From JABSQH01 sp039194665 (lineage in GTDB: Bacteria; Actinomycetota; Acidimicrobiia; Acidimicrobiales; Ilumatobacteraceae): a stretch of DNA of 9,086 bases. The notes beneath the pieces were generated by a model. It worked only from the letters and a program-made list of their open reading frames with translations, ran no database searches and was not told the DNA's origin. The translations under genes and the position numbers were made by a program. Position 1 is the stretch's first letter. The number at the start of each line of letters is the position of its first letter. This document shows, one piece after another, positions 1-7,039 of the stretch. Location of the stretch: assembly GCA_039194665.1 (NCBI GenBank), contig JBCCVW010000195.1, forward strand, positions 1 through 9,086, given 5' to 3'.

Positions 1-593
1 CCGGGCTGTTGCGCACCAAGCTGCAGCACCACGTCGAGGAGATCGCCGTCGTGTTCGCCGGCTCGGAACCCTCGGCGATGGCCGCGATGTTCACCGATCA
101 GGCCCAGCCGTTCTATGCCCAGGCCGACATCATCGAGATCGAGCCGTTCACGCTGCCCGAGCTGGACGAGATCATCCGGCTCGGGTTCACCGGGTCGGGA
201 CGACAACCGGGTGGGCTCGCCGGGCTGGTGCATCACGCCACAGCCGGCCACCCGTACCGGGCGATGCAGCTCGCCGACGCTGCGTGGCTGCGCGCCGACG
301 CCGTGGGCAGCGGCGAAGCCGCTTGGCCCCAGGCACTCGACGCGGTGCGCAGGGGCATTGCGCCGGGCATCGAGGTTTGGTTCTCCACGTTCAGCCACCC
401 CGAACAAGTGGTGCTGCGCGCCCTGGCCACCGGCCGACCGTTGTTCGGCGGCACCCTCGAGCTGTTCGGTGTGTCGTCCGGCGCCGTGCAAGCAGCCCGC
501 GACCGGTTGATCGCCAACGGCACACTCACCCGTGATCCGACCATCGTCGACCCACTCCTCGCCGACTGGATTCGCCACACGCTCCCGCTCTGA
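1..593 (+). CDS. AAA+/archaeal-type ATPase, C-terminal part (5' end outside window)
   Basis: The reading frame is open to the left edge (complete codons from base 3) and ends at TGA 591-593, so the N-terminus with Walker A and B lies outside the window. What remains looks like the back half of a P-loop ATPase of the archaeal ATPase (ATPase_2, Orc1/Cdc6-like) type. There is a hydrophobic strand ending in VVFAGSEPS, typical of the sensor-1 segment, then a conserved F-x-D-x-A-x-PFY stretch, a strand reading IIEIEPF before an ELDEII helix (the lid), and a C-terminal winged-helix-like part ending in IVDPLLADWIR. These proteins are thought to be ATP-dependent switches or chaperone-like ATPases, and most are functionally uncharacterised. 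It lies 107 bp upstream of the SARP gene on the same strand, so the two may be co-transcribed. The family call is fairly firm, but no specific function can be given. Confidence 0.75.
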   Translation, partial: GLLRTKLQHHVEEIAVVFAGSEPSAMAAMFTDQAQPFYAQADIIEIEPFTLPELDEIIRLGFTGSGRQPGGLAGLVHHATAGHPYRAMQLADAAWLRADAVGSGEAAWPQALDAVRRGIAPGIEVWFSTFSHPEQVVLRALATGRPLFGGTLELFGVSSGAVQAARDRLIANGTLTRDPTIVDPLLADWIRHTLPL

Positions 594-646
594 CCGCCAC
601 CGATGTGTGTGGCGCCGACCGGGCGCGCCGGGACCGACGGATCTCA

Positions 647-688
647 CCAGGAGCGTGAGCTGTTAGAGACCTGTTAGACGACTCCTGG
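647..688. promoter_or_regulatory. Putative regulator-binding array upstream of the SARP gene
   Basis: CTGTTAGA occurs twice in direct orientation, at 660-667 and 671-678, an exact 11-bp period (about one helical turn). The pair sits between the arms of a 7-bp inverted repeat, CCAGGAG at 647-653 and CTCCTGG at 682-688. SARP and OmpR-type winged helices are known to bind direct repeats with 11-bp or 22-bp spacing, so this is a reasonable candidate for autoregulation of the gene starting 13 bp downstream. No convincing -35/-10 pair and no Shine-Dalgarno sequence is visible before ATG 701. The repeats are seen directly and the role is inferred. Confidence 0.45.
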
Positions 689-700
689 CACCGTGCTGCG

Positions 701-3592
701 ATGGCCCTGCGGCTCGACGTGCTGGGACCGCCACAGCTCGTGGTCGACGGGCACCCACACAAGTTGCGCCCACGCGCCCTCGACGTGCTCAGCGCACTCG
801 CCGTGCGTCCCAGCTCCGCCGCGTCAACCGACGTGCTCGCCGAGATGATCTGGACCGAAGTGCCGGTGAGCGCACACGCCGTGATTCAGAACCAGGTGGC
901 CTACGTGCGCAACGAGCTCGGCCCCGACGCCATCACGACCGAACGCGCTGGCTACCAACTCGGTACCGAGATACGCCGCGACCTCGATCGTTTCGAACAG
1001 ATGGTCGGCAACGCCGACCGGGCCCGGCGACTCGGCGACGTCCGTACCGCACACGACGAAGCAGCCGGCGCGCTCGAGTTGGTGCACGGCGCGCCGTTCC
1101 AGCGGCTTCCGGCGACGATCCAGGTCGTCCGCGCTCGGCAACACACCACGGCACTGATGCTCGCTGCGGAAGAAACGCTGGCGTCGGCACTGATTGCGCT
1201 TGGCGAACACGAGCGCGCCGCTGCTCTCGCCGAGCAAATGGTGGCCGACACCCCCCAGCGCGAGTACCGGTGGGCGCTCACCGCCGTGGCGCTCTACCGC
1301 GGCCAGCGCCGCCGCGAGGCGCTCGCCTCGATGACTGCGGCGGTGCGCACCTTGGCCGATGCCGGCCTCGAGCCCGGGCCCGCACTCAAGCGACTCGAGT
1401 CACTCCTTCATGCCGACGACCCCCGACTGTTCGATCCAGGCGTGCTCGACGATCTGGTTCCGCAGTCCGGTGGCCGGACTTCCAGTTCGGCCACGCTGCG
1501 ATCGCCGCGGAGCCTGCGCACGCACGTGCTCGACATCGTCGAACGCGAACACGCTGCAGGCCGGTCGGCGCTCGTGGCAGTCACCGCCGACCGCCCGTTC
1601 GCGACGACGATCGTTGCAGAAGGCGTTGCGTCGACGGCGGAACGTTTCGGCTGGCACGGCGAGCTCGTCGAGTGCCGTCGCAGCGACGGCGATCCACGAC
1701 ATCCGCTGAACCTGATCGATGCGCTCGACCGGTTCGATCCTGACTCGGGAGCGCCGCGGGTGGTCATCATCGACCACGCCGACGCACGCGGGCCCGACGC
1801 CGACCTGGCGATCGCGTCAATCGTGCGCGACGGCGGGCCGTCGATCGTGATGGTCGGTGCTGCGCACACGGAGGCGACCCATGTTCGCCTCGAAGACGTG
1901 CGCACTGATACCGGCAACACGGAACGGCCTGATGACGAGCGCGCGCCCGACGTGGCCCTGCGCTTCGCGTTGCGGATCGCATTGAGTCGCGGCGGACTGC
2001 CACTCGACGTCGCCGACCAGCTCCCTGGCCGGCGACACCTGGCACTGCTGGCGGACCGCGCGCTGATCGACGTGTCGACCGAGCGACTCGAGGCCTGGTC
2101 GGACGACATTGGCGATCAGCTGGTCGCCGACGCGTCGACCGCAGATCTCGCCGCCGCCCACGACGATCTCGCTGACGCGTACCGCCAGACCGGCATTGCG
2201 CCCGCCGAGGAGGCCCACCACCGCCTCGCAGCAGCCGCCCTCGATCGGGGCGGCGCCCACGCGGCGCTCGACGCATTGACACGCGCCGCTGACCACTTCG
2301 CCGAGCACGGCGAGTTGTTCCGAGCGGCGGCGCTGCTCATCCGCAGCGCCGTACTGAGCGACGACGGCGCAGATGCGGTCACCCGCAGCATTCGCGCTGG
2401 CGACTACCTCCGCCGAGCCGGCGACGTCCACAGCGAGGACGTGCTGCGCGGCGCCGCGCGGTCTGCCCTCGACGACGGTCGTGTCGACCTGGCCGCTGAC
2501 GCGTTGATGGGGCTCGGTGCGCTAGGGGCGACGTCCGAAGCCGGCAGCGTCGACCCGGCGCTCGCCCGCGACATCGACGACGTGCTCGACAGCGACCTCG
2601 ATCGCGAACGCGCCGCACGACTCGCTGGTGCAGCAACACTGCTGCACTCGATTGCGGGCGACCATCAACGGACGGTGGCGTACTTTCGTCGCGCCCACGG
2701 CGAAGCCGATGGCGCCAGCGACGCCACGCGTGGCCGCGTGTTGCCGTATGCCTACATGGCGCTCACGGGTCCAGATGCGATCGGCGAGCGGCAGCAGATC
2801 GCCCGTGAGCTGTTCGCCCTCGCCGAGCGACTGAACGACGACGACGTACGGTTCGAGGCGCTCCACCTCACCTTTTCCAATCAGCTGCAGCTCGGCGATC
2901 CAGCGATCTACTCGACCCATGTGGCGATGGCGGCGATGGCCGAACGGGGACGCGACCGGCAGCGCGCATGGGTGGCGAACTACATCGGCTCGACCCTCGA
3001 ACACCTTGCCGGCCGCGTCGATCAGGCCGAAGCGTCGGCGGAGTCGTGCCTGAGCGCGCCGGGTGTGGCGGCCTCGCGCACGATCGCCATCTACTCGGTG
3101 CAACTCATGGCCATCCGGCTGACGCAGGGTCGCCTGGCCGAACTCGCCGAACCGCTCGACCAGCTCGTTGCTGATCAGCCAGGTGTTCCCGGGTGGCGGG
3201 CGGGAGCGGCGCTCGCCGCGGCCGAGGTTGGCGACCACGAGCGCGCCCATGCACAACTCGAACAGCTCGCGCGCATCGGTGGCCTCCCGACGGACGCCAC
3301 GTGGTCGGCGACCGGATTCGTGGCGGGCTGCGCCGCCGCGCTCAGCGGCGACACCGCGGCGCCGAAGTGGCTGCTCCCCGCTCTCGCACCGATGGCAGGT
3401 CTCATGTCATGGCCGGGAAGCTGCACGCTCGGCCCGTGCGACGCGGCGATCGGTGCCCTGCATGCGCTGCAGGGCGATGAGGCGCGCGCCGCCGAACATC
3501 GCCGTGCGGCGAGATCAATCCTCGACGGCTTGGCATCACCGGTGTTCGACCCGCTGCTCGCACGCCTCGAAGACGTCCAGCCCGCGGGGTAA
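701..3592 (+). CDS. SARP/AfsR-family transcriptional regulator with degenerate ATPase region and TPR-like C-terminus
   Basis: A large regulator of 963 residues. Residues 1-90 form an OmpR-type winged helix (opening LRLDVLGPPQLVVDG, recognition-helix region around AVIQNQVAYVRNELG, then the wing TTERAGYQL). Residues about 96-240 are a bacterial transcriptional activation (BTAD) domain, ending in the typical LEPGPALKRLE helix. Residues about 270-430 occupy the place of the STAND/NB-ARC ATPase of AfsR-like proteins. The strand at 289-295 runs into TADRPFATT, where a GxxGxGK[ST] P-loop is expected, so the phosphate-binding lysine is absent. A Walker-B-like strand, VVIIDHAD, remains at 354-361. The rest (about 480-955) is alanine-rich and helical, consistent with degenerate TPR repeats for ligand or protein sensing. 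ATG 701 is chosen because the winged helix begins there; no clear ribosome binding site precedes it. Targets are unknown; relatives control specialised metabolism or stress responses. Confidence 0.85.
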   Translation: MALRLDVLGPPQLVVDGHPHKLRPRALDVLSALAVRPSSAASTDVLAEMIWTEVPVSAHAVIQNQVAYVRNELGPDAITTERAGYQLGTEIRRDLDRFEQMVGNADRARRLGDVRTAHDEAAGALELVHGAPFQRLPATIQVVRARQHTTALMLAAEETLASALIALGEHERAAALAEQMVADTPQREYRWALTAVALYRGQRRREALASMTAAVRTLADAGLEPGPALKRLESLLHADDPRLFDPGVLDDLVPQSGGRTSSSATLRSPRSLRTHVLDIVEREHAAGRSALVAVTADRPFATTIVAEGVASTAERFGWHGELVECRRSDGDPRHPLNLIDALDRFDPDSGAPRVVIIDHADARGPDADLAIASIVRDGGPSIVMVGAAHTEATHVRLEDVRTDTGNTERPDDERAPDVALRFALRIALSRGGLPLDVADQLPGRRHLALLADRALIDVSTERLEAWSDDIGDQLVADASTADLAAAHDDLADAYRQTGIAPAEEAHHRLAAAALDRGGAHAALDALTRAADHFAEHGELFRAAALLIRSAVLSDDGADAVTRSIRAGDYLRRAGDVHSEDVLRGAARSALDDGRVDLAADALMGLGALGATSEAGSVDPALARDIDDVLDSDLDRERAARLAGAATLLHSIAGDHQRTVAYFRRAHGEADGASDATRGRVLPYAYMALTGPDAIGERQQIARELFALAERLNDDDVRFEALHLTFSNQLQLGDPAIYSTHVAMAAMAERGRDRQRAWVANYIGSTLEHLAGRVDQAEASAESCLSAPGVAASRTIAIYSVQLMAIRLTQGRLAELAEPLDQLVADQPGVPGWRAGAALAAAEVGDHERAHAQLEQLARIGGLPTDATWSATGFVAGCAAALSGDTAAPKWLLPALAPMAGLMSWPGSCTLGPCDAAIGALHALQGDEARAAEHRRAARSILDGLASPVFDPLLARLEDVQPAG

Positions 3593-3650
3593 CAAATCGT
3601 GCGTACTGCGGGGGATGCCGCGTGGGTGCGCCCAACGCCCCCTCCAAAAT

Positions 3651-3689
3651 CCTGTCGTTTCCTGGCGCGACGCGCTGGAAAACGACAGG
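3651..3689 (-). terminator. Hairpin terminator in the convergent gap, best suited to the minus-strand operon
   Basis: CCTGTCGTTT (3651-3660) pairs exactly with AAACGACAGG (3680-3689). The stem continues with CC/GG around one bulged A, and a GCGC/GCGC stem lies inside the loop. Read on the minus strand the hairpin is followed by ATTTTGG, a short T-run, about 30 bp past the hydrolase stop codon. On the plus strand there is no T-run, but the structure may still help end SARP transcription. The rest of the gap (3593-3719) shows no gene. Confidence 0.65.
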
Positions 3690-3719
3690 AGAACCGCGGG
3701 TCGGTGGCGCGTGTCGACG

Positions 3720-4916
3720 TTAGGGGTAGCGCTTGGCGAGCCAGTCGGCGACCACGGCCATCGCCGCCGGCCGGTGCCCCTCGAGGTAGTGCGGCGCGCC
3801 CTTCATCTCGTGGTACGTCACGTCCTCGGCGCCAGCTGCATCGACGATCTCCTTCGCCTGCCACACTCGGATCTCGGTGTCGGCCGTCGGATGTACGAGC
3901 AACGTCGGCACGGTCACGCTGGGCATCGTGTCGGCGAGCTTAGCGCTGCTCGACAGTCCGGACCAGGTGCTCAACCAGCCACGGGCGGTCATCGTGCGCG
4001 CCAGGCCGCCGCGCCCGTAATTGGCGTCGAGCGGATCCGGGAAGGCGAACAGCGAGCCCATCGGCCGGTCGTCAGGATCGATCGACAGATCGAGGTAGGC
4101 GGGATCGGCCAACGTGCGGTAGATCGTGAGGTACTTGGTGAACACCGCCTGGCGACGGAGATCGCGCCACGCCAGCGGATCCACTGCGCTGTCGGCGGTG
4201 CGGAGTTCCGGGATGACGGCCATCGAGGCATCGATCGACTCTTTGGCGCTCGCATCGATGCGAGCGACACGATTGCGCTGCGCCGCGCGGTACCGCTCGA
4301 GCCACACCGGGTCATAGGAGCACGGCTCGGGCCACGGTCGCCACCCGTTGTCGGGGTGGTACATGTCGAGCTCGGGATCGGTGGAGAACGGGTCGGCCTC
4401 GTCGGTCACCGACGGGTCGATCACCTGCAACATGAACACCCCTTCACCGGGGTGTGCAGCCATCCCGATCCACCCGTCGCCGATGCCGAGTTCGGCATTG
4501 GCCATCGCCATCAACGAGCCGCCGCCTGAGTTGCCGAGCAGCACCACCGCGGCGGCGCCACGGCGGACCATCTCATCGTGCGCGGTCTGGACATCGACGA
4601 TGCACGACTCGTGGAGACAGTCGGTGTCGTTGTTCATGTAGCGCGTGCCGAATCCGAACACCGCGTAACCGGCGGCGGCGAGGAGCGGGCACGCGTAGTG
4701 CACGCTGAAGTCACCGCGTGGGTGCGACAGAATCACCGCGGTCTCCCACTTCCCGTCCGGTGGCGTCCACAACACACCGCGCACGAGCCCGCCATCGGGA
4801 GACACGAGTCGAACCGGCTCGCGCCGCACCGCAACACCGGGATCGTCTTCTGGAAGCGGCCAGTAGCCGAGGCCGAACGGTCGCTCGGCGCCGAGCATCA
4901 CATCGAGATCGTGCAC
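3720..4916 (-). CDS. Alpha/beta hydrolase
   Basis: A 398-residue alpha/beta-hydrolase-fold protein, probably cytoplasmic since no signal peptide or membrane segment is seen. The core begins at about residue 36. SHPRGD (64-69) is the oxyanion-loop region. The nucleophile elbow is G128-N-S130-G-G, the acid is probably D346 in HPTADTEIR, and the catalytic histidine is probably H376 in GAPHY. The long insert between 150 and 330 would form the cap domain that sets substrate specificity, and it does not match a family I can name. The start is GTG at 4916; an in-frame ATG at codon 7 is an alternative. It is the last gene of a three-gene operon, starting 15 bp after the thioesterase stop codon, so translational coupling is likely. 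An esterase, thioesterase or C-C hydrolase role is possible, and the substrate is unknown. Confidence 0.85.
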   Translation of the reverse strand: MHDLDVMLGAERPFGLGYWPLPEDDPGVAVRREPVRLVSPDGGLVRGVLWTPPDGKWETAVILSHPRGDFSVHYACPLLAAAGYAVFGFGTRYMNNDTDCLHESCIVDVQTAHDEMVRRGAAAVVLLGNSGGGSLMAMANAELGIGDGWIGMAAHPGEGVFMLQVIDPSVTDEADPFSTDPELDMYHPDNGWRPWPEPCSYDPVWLERYRAAQRNRVARIDASAKESIDASMAVIPELRTADSAVDPLAWRDLRRQAVFTKYLTIYRTLADPAYLDLSIDPDDRPMGSLFAFPDPLDANYGRGGLARTMTARGWLSTWSGLSSSAKLADTMPSVTVPTLLVHPTADTEIRVWQAKEIVDAAGAEDVTYHEMKGAPHYLEGHRPAAMAVVADWLAKRYP

Positions 4917-4931
4917 GATTCCGACCGTACG

Positions 4932-5753
4932 TCAGCTCGTCGGTGTCGCTGCCACCGGGTCGCTTTCCATCACCAATGGCGGACGGGCGAGCGACACGCC
5001 GCCGCTGGTGGCAAACGGTCCGAGGCGGTCGACCATCGTCGACGAGCCCATCGAGATGCCATCCGCTTGGAGCTGCTGGCTGACCTCGATTCCGATCCAC
5101 TCGCCCACCGGGTATCGGGCGATCATCATCGTGTAATCGGCGTTGATGTAGTGCAGTCCTTGGTCGCTGCTGTTGGCCAGCGGGCAGGCGATGTCGCCGG
5201 ACAACGCCGCTCGCACGAACGGCGTGAGCGCCTCACCGCCGACCAGCTCTGCGGTTTCGTTGGTCCACACGCGAGCGCGCTCGCCGCCACCGTGACCGCT
5301 GCCGATGCCCCCGGTGACCGGTCGAAACCACCACGCGTTCTGTCCCGGCGAGCCGCCACCTTCTGGTGTGTCGACGTCGTCGGGATCGGGCCACGGCGCG
5401 GGCTCGGGCCGCCAGATCTCGCCGGGTGGGTTCTCGCCCTCGGCGAGGAACACCGCCGTCGCCCGCACCACTTCGTGGCCGTCGCACCGCAACGTCGCCT
5501 CACCAACGGTGATTCGTCGTCCCTCTCGCAGCGGGCGTGCGGCGGCGACGACCGGAGCCATTGCGGCGGGACGAAACAAGTCGACGGTCAGTCGGGCCGC
5601 TCGGCGCCCCGGTTCGCCGAAGGTCGTCTCCAGCGCTCGTGCGGCGATGGCGCCGAGCAGCCGGCCGTGCAGCATGTCGTCGCCCCACGGTGCGCGGGCA
5701 TGAGCGAGTGGTTCGAGGCCTTCGGCCGTCGATCGAAAGTACGGATCGGTCAC
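4932..5753 (-). CDS. Acyl-CoA thioesterase-like protein, double hotdog
   Basis: The 273-residue protein looks like two tandem hotdog domains of the thioesterase-like superfamily (4HBT_3/TesB-like). Domain 1 is about 17-105, with a long central helix starting at HGRLLGAIAARAL and the strand RLTVDLFRPA. Domain 2 is about 155-262, with YINADYTMMIARYPVGEWIG and a final strand pair ending in GVSLARPP. A low-complexity linker rich in Pro, Gly and Asp joins them. Family members hydrolyse acyl-CoA thioesters to free acid and CoA, but some act as dehydratases or are inactive. The start is GTG 5753, where the hotdog alignment begins; no strong ribosome binding site is visible. The gene sits 57 bp after the cupin gene and 15 bp before the hydrolase gene, all on the minus strand, suggesting one transcript and a shared acyl or acyl-CoA substrate. 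Confidence 0.8.
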   Translation of the reverse strand: MTDPYFRSTAEGLEPLAHARAPWGDDMLHGRLLGAIAARALETTFGEPGRRAARLTVDLFRPAAMAPVVAAARPLREGRRITVGEATLRCDGHEVVRATAVFLAEGENPPGEIWRPEPAPWPDPDDVDTPEGGGSPGQNAWWFRPVTGGIGSGHGGGERARVWTNETAELVGGEALTPFVRAALSGDIACPLANSSDQGLHYINADYTMMIARYPVGEWIGIEVSQQLQADGISMGSSTMVDRLGPFATSGGVSLARPPLVMESDPVAATPTS

Positions 5754-5810
5754 CCGCGCCGGTGTACCACGCAGCGTCCGCTGCGCAGGTACCCGACGAT
5801 GGACCGGCGC

Positions 5811-6287
5811 TCAGCCGTGCGGCGGGCCGAGGATGGTGCAGCCGTAGTCGGGCGCCGCTGCCGCCATGCGCTCGATGTCGGGCGGACCCTGTTCGGGAAC
5901 GCCGTCATGTGTCGCCTCGTCGCCCGCATCGAGGTGGAATCCCTCGAACCCACCCGGCGTGTTGATCTCGAGCATCCGCACCCCATCATCACCCACCTTG
6001 AACGCATGGGGGATGCCGCGCGGCAAGAACACACTGTCGCCGGCTTCGAGGTGTACCTCGGTGGGCGATTCGCCGTGCGGGTCGAGCCACGCCGTCATCG
6101 AGCCCTCGAGCAGATTCAGCGTCTGGTCCTCGCGTTCGTGAACGTGCACGGGCGGGGCATACCCCGGGACCAACCGTTGGCGCAGGATCGACAGTCGGCC
6201 ATCGGTGTCTTGGGCCGACACCAGCACCTCCATCACCTGGCTGTCGAACCAGAAGGTGGTGCCGGTCGGGTTGGTTGCGGTCGTCAT
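5811..6287 (-). CDS. Small single-domain cupin protein
   Basis: A 158-residue cupin_2-type protein, first gene of the minus-strand operon. Motif 1 is G42-x5-H48-x-H50, with Q55 at the place where the usual metal-binding glutamate is found. Motif 2 is G83-x5-P89-x-G91-x2-H94, with valine at the usual final asparagine. Three histidines are thus kept for a metal site. The pattern resembles quercetin-dioxygenase-like cupins, but a specific reaction cannot be assigned; oxygenase, isomerase or ligand-binding roles are all possible. I chose ATG 6287 because AGGAG at 6294-6298 lies 6 bp upstream of it; ATG 6290 directly before is a close alternative. The open frame runs on to 6386, but that extension covers the operators and promoter and is not coding. 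Expression is probably repressed by the divergent TetR protein. Confidence 0.85.
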   Translation of the reverse strand: MTTATNPTGTTFWFDSQVMEVLVSAQDTDGRLSILRQRLVPGYAPPVHVHEREDQTLNLLEGSMTAWLDPHGESPTEVHLEAGDSVFLPRGIPHAFKVGDDGVRMLEINTPGGFEGFHLDAGDEATHDGVPEQGPPDIERMAAAAPDYGCTILGPPHG

Positions 6288-6336
6288 CATGTTCTCCTCA
6301 ACTCGGCCATTCTGCCGGAGTCTGTCTCGTTGTTCG

Positions 6337-6352
6337 TGAGACAGTTGTATCA
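6337..6352. promoter_or_regulatory. TetR operator 1 (covers the cupin-operon -10)
   Basis: This is a 16-bp imperfect palindrome, TGAGACAGTTGTATCA, fitting TGAGACA-NN-TGTCTCA with one mismatch. Its sister site lies at 6370-6385 with centres 33 bp apart. A further half-site, TGTCTCG, is at 6323-6329. It lies on the predicted -10 box of the minus-strand operon, so binding should block that promoter. The palindrome is seen directly; assignment to the adjacent TetR protein is inferred from position. Confidence 0.65.
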
Positions 6353-6372
6353 CGATGTGACTTACTTCGCAA
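6344..6372 (-). promoter_or_regulatory. Predicted promoter of the cupin-thioesterase-hydrolase operon
   Basis: On the minus strand a -35-like TTGCGA (6367-6372; 4 of 6 to TTGACA) and a -10-like TACAAC (6344-6349; 4 of 6 to TATAAT) are separated by 17 bp. Transcription would start near 6337, giving a leader of about 50 nt with a clear AGGAG before the cupin start. Operator 1 covers the -10 and operator 2 touches the -35. Confidence 0.45.
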
Positions 6373-6385
6373 GACATTTGTCTCA
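6370..6385. promoter_or_regulatory. TetR operator 2 (next to the tetR -10)
   Basis: CAAGACATTTGTCTCA is a 16-bp palindrome whose right arm, TGTCTCA, is a perfect match and whose left arm differs from TGAGACA at its first two bases. Together with operator 1 it defines the shared consensus. It lies 9 bp upstream of the predicted tetR -10 box and 21 bp before the tetR ATG, so it should give autorepression while also flanking the operon -35. Confidence 0.6.
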
Positions 6386-6394
6386 TGACGGGAC

Positions 6395-6400
6395 TATGCT
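6395..6400 (+). promoter_or_regulatory. -10 box of a leaderless tetR transcript
   Basis: TATGCT matches the actinobacterial TANNNT -10 pattern. It ends 6 bp before the A of the tetR ATG, which would place the transcription start at or next to the start codon. No Shine-Dalgarno sequence precedes the ATG, which supports a leaderless mRNA. No good -35 is visible. Confidence 0.5.
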
Positions 6401-6406
6401 GTCACT

Positions 6407-7021
6407 ATGGCGACACGTGAGAACCAGCGGGAGCGGACGCGGCGAGCGATCGTCGATGCCGCTGGACGGCTGGTCGACGCCGGATCCTCCAACCCCTCGG
6501 TCGACGACATCGCCGACGAAGCGCTCGTCAGCCGGGCGACCGTGTACCGCTACTTCGAGTCGATCGACGACCTGTTGTGGCAGCTGCAGGCCGACCGCCA
6601 CACGCCGGACCCGAAGGTGGCGATGTCGTCGGCCGGCGACGATCTCGGTGCGCGCATGCTCGCCGCAGAAGAGAACGTCAACGCCTATCTCTTCGAGCAC
6701 CAAGACAGCACCCGTACCTTCGAGCGGATCATGCTCGAGCGACGGATCGAGGGAAGGGCGACCGATGCCGATCGGCCGGGTCGACGGTTCATTCAGATCG
6801 ACGAGGCCCTCGCGCCGCTCGCGGATCAGCTCCCGGCCAACGAGGTTGCGCTCGTCCGTCATGCGCTGTCGCTGGCGATCGGATCACAATCGATGGTCGC
6901 CTTGCTCGACACAGCGGGCCTCGACATTGAGGAGGCCCGCCGTGTCACACAATTCGTGTGTCGAGCGGTCGCCGCTGAGACCGAACGCCTCGTCGACGAA
7001 CGAGCAGCGGCAGCCAGCTGA
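6407..7021 (+). CDS. TetR/AcrR-family transcriptional regulator
   Basis: At 204 residues it has the usual length for the family. The N-terminal domain has helix 1 starting RTRRAIVDAAGRLV (10-23) and a helix-turn-helix at about 31-50, SVDDIADEALVSRATVYRYF, with the conserved T-V-Y-R-Y-F recognition helix. The C-terminal helical domain (about 60-200) is the ligand-binding and dimerisation part and is not diagnostic. The gene is divergent from the cupin operon and shares a regulatory region with two matching palindromes, so it most likely represses that operon and itself and is released by a small ligand, perhaps a substrate or product of the three enzymes. Its 3' end faces the protease gene with only 18 bp between the stop codons and no clear terminator in that space. 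Confidence 0.92.
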   Translation: MATRENQRERTRRAIVDAAGRLVDAGSSNPSVDDIADEALVSRATVYRYFESIDDLLWQLQADRHTPDPKVAMSSAGDDLGARMLAAEENVNAYLFEHQDSTRTFERIMLERRIEGRATDADRPGRRFIQIDEALAPLADQLPANEVALVRHALSLAIGSQSMVALLDTAGLDIEEARRVTQFVCRAVAAETERLVDERAAAAS

Positions 7022-7039
7022 TCAGGCGGCCGCAACCGG

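Noticed and set aside
3168..4529. 453-codon plus-strand open frame across the SARP end and the hydrolase
   Set aside because: It crosses the terminator hairpin and overlaps two well-supported genes; its Arg/Ser/Pro-rich product has no domain.
6288..6386. N-terminal extension of the cupin frame to 6386
   Set aside because: The extension covers the operators and the predicted promoter, has no cupin similarity, and a good AGGAG points to ATG 6287 (or 6290).
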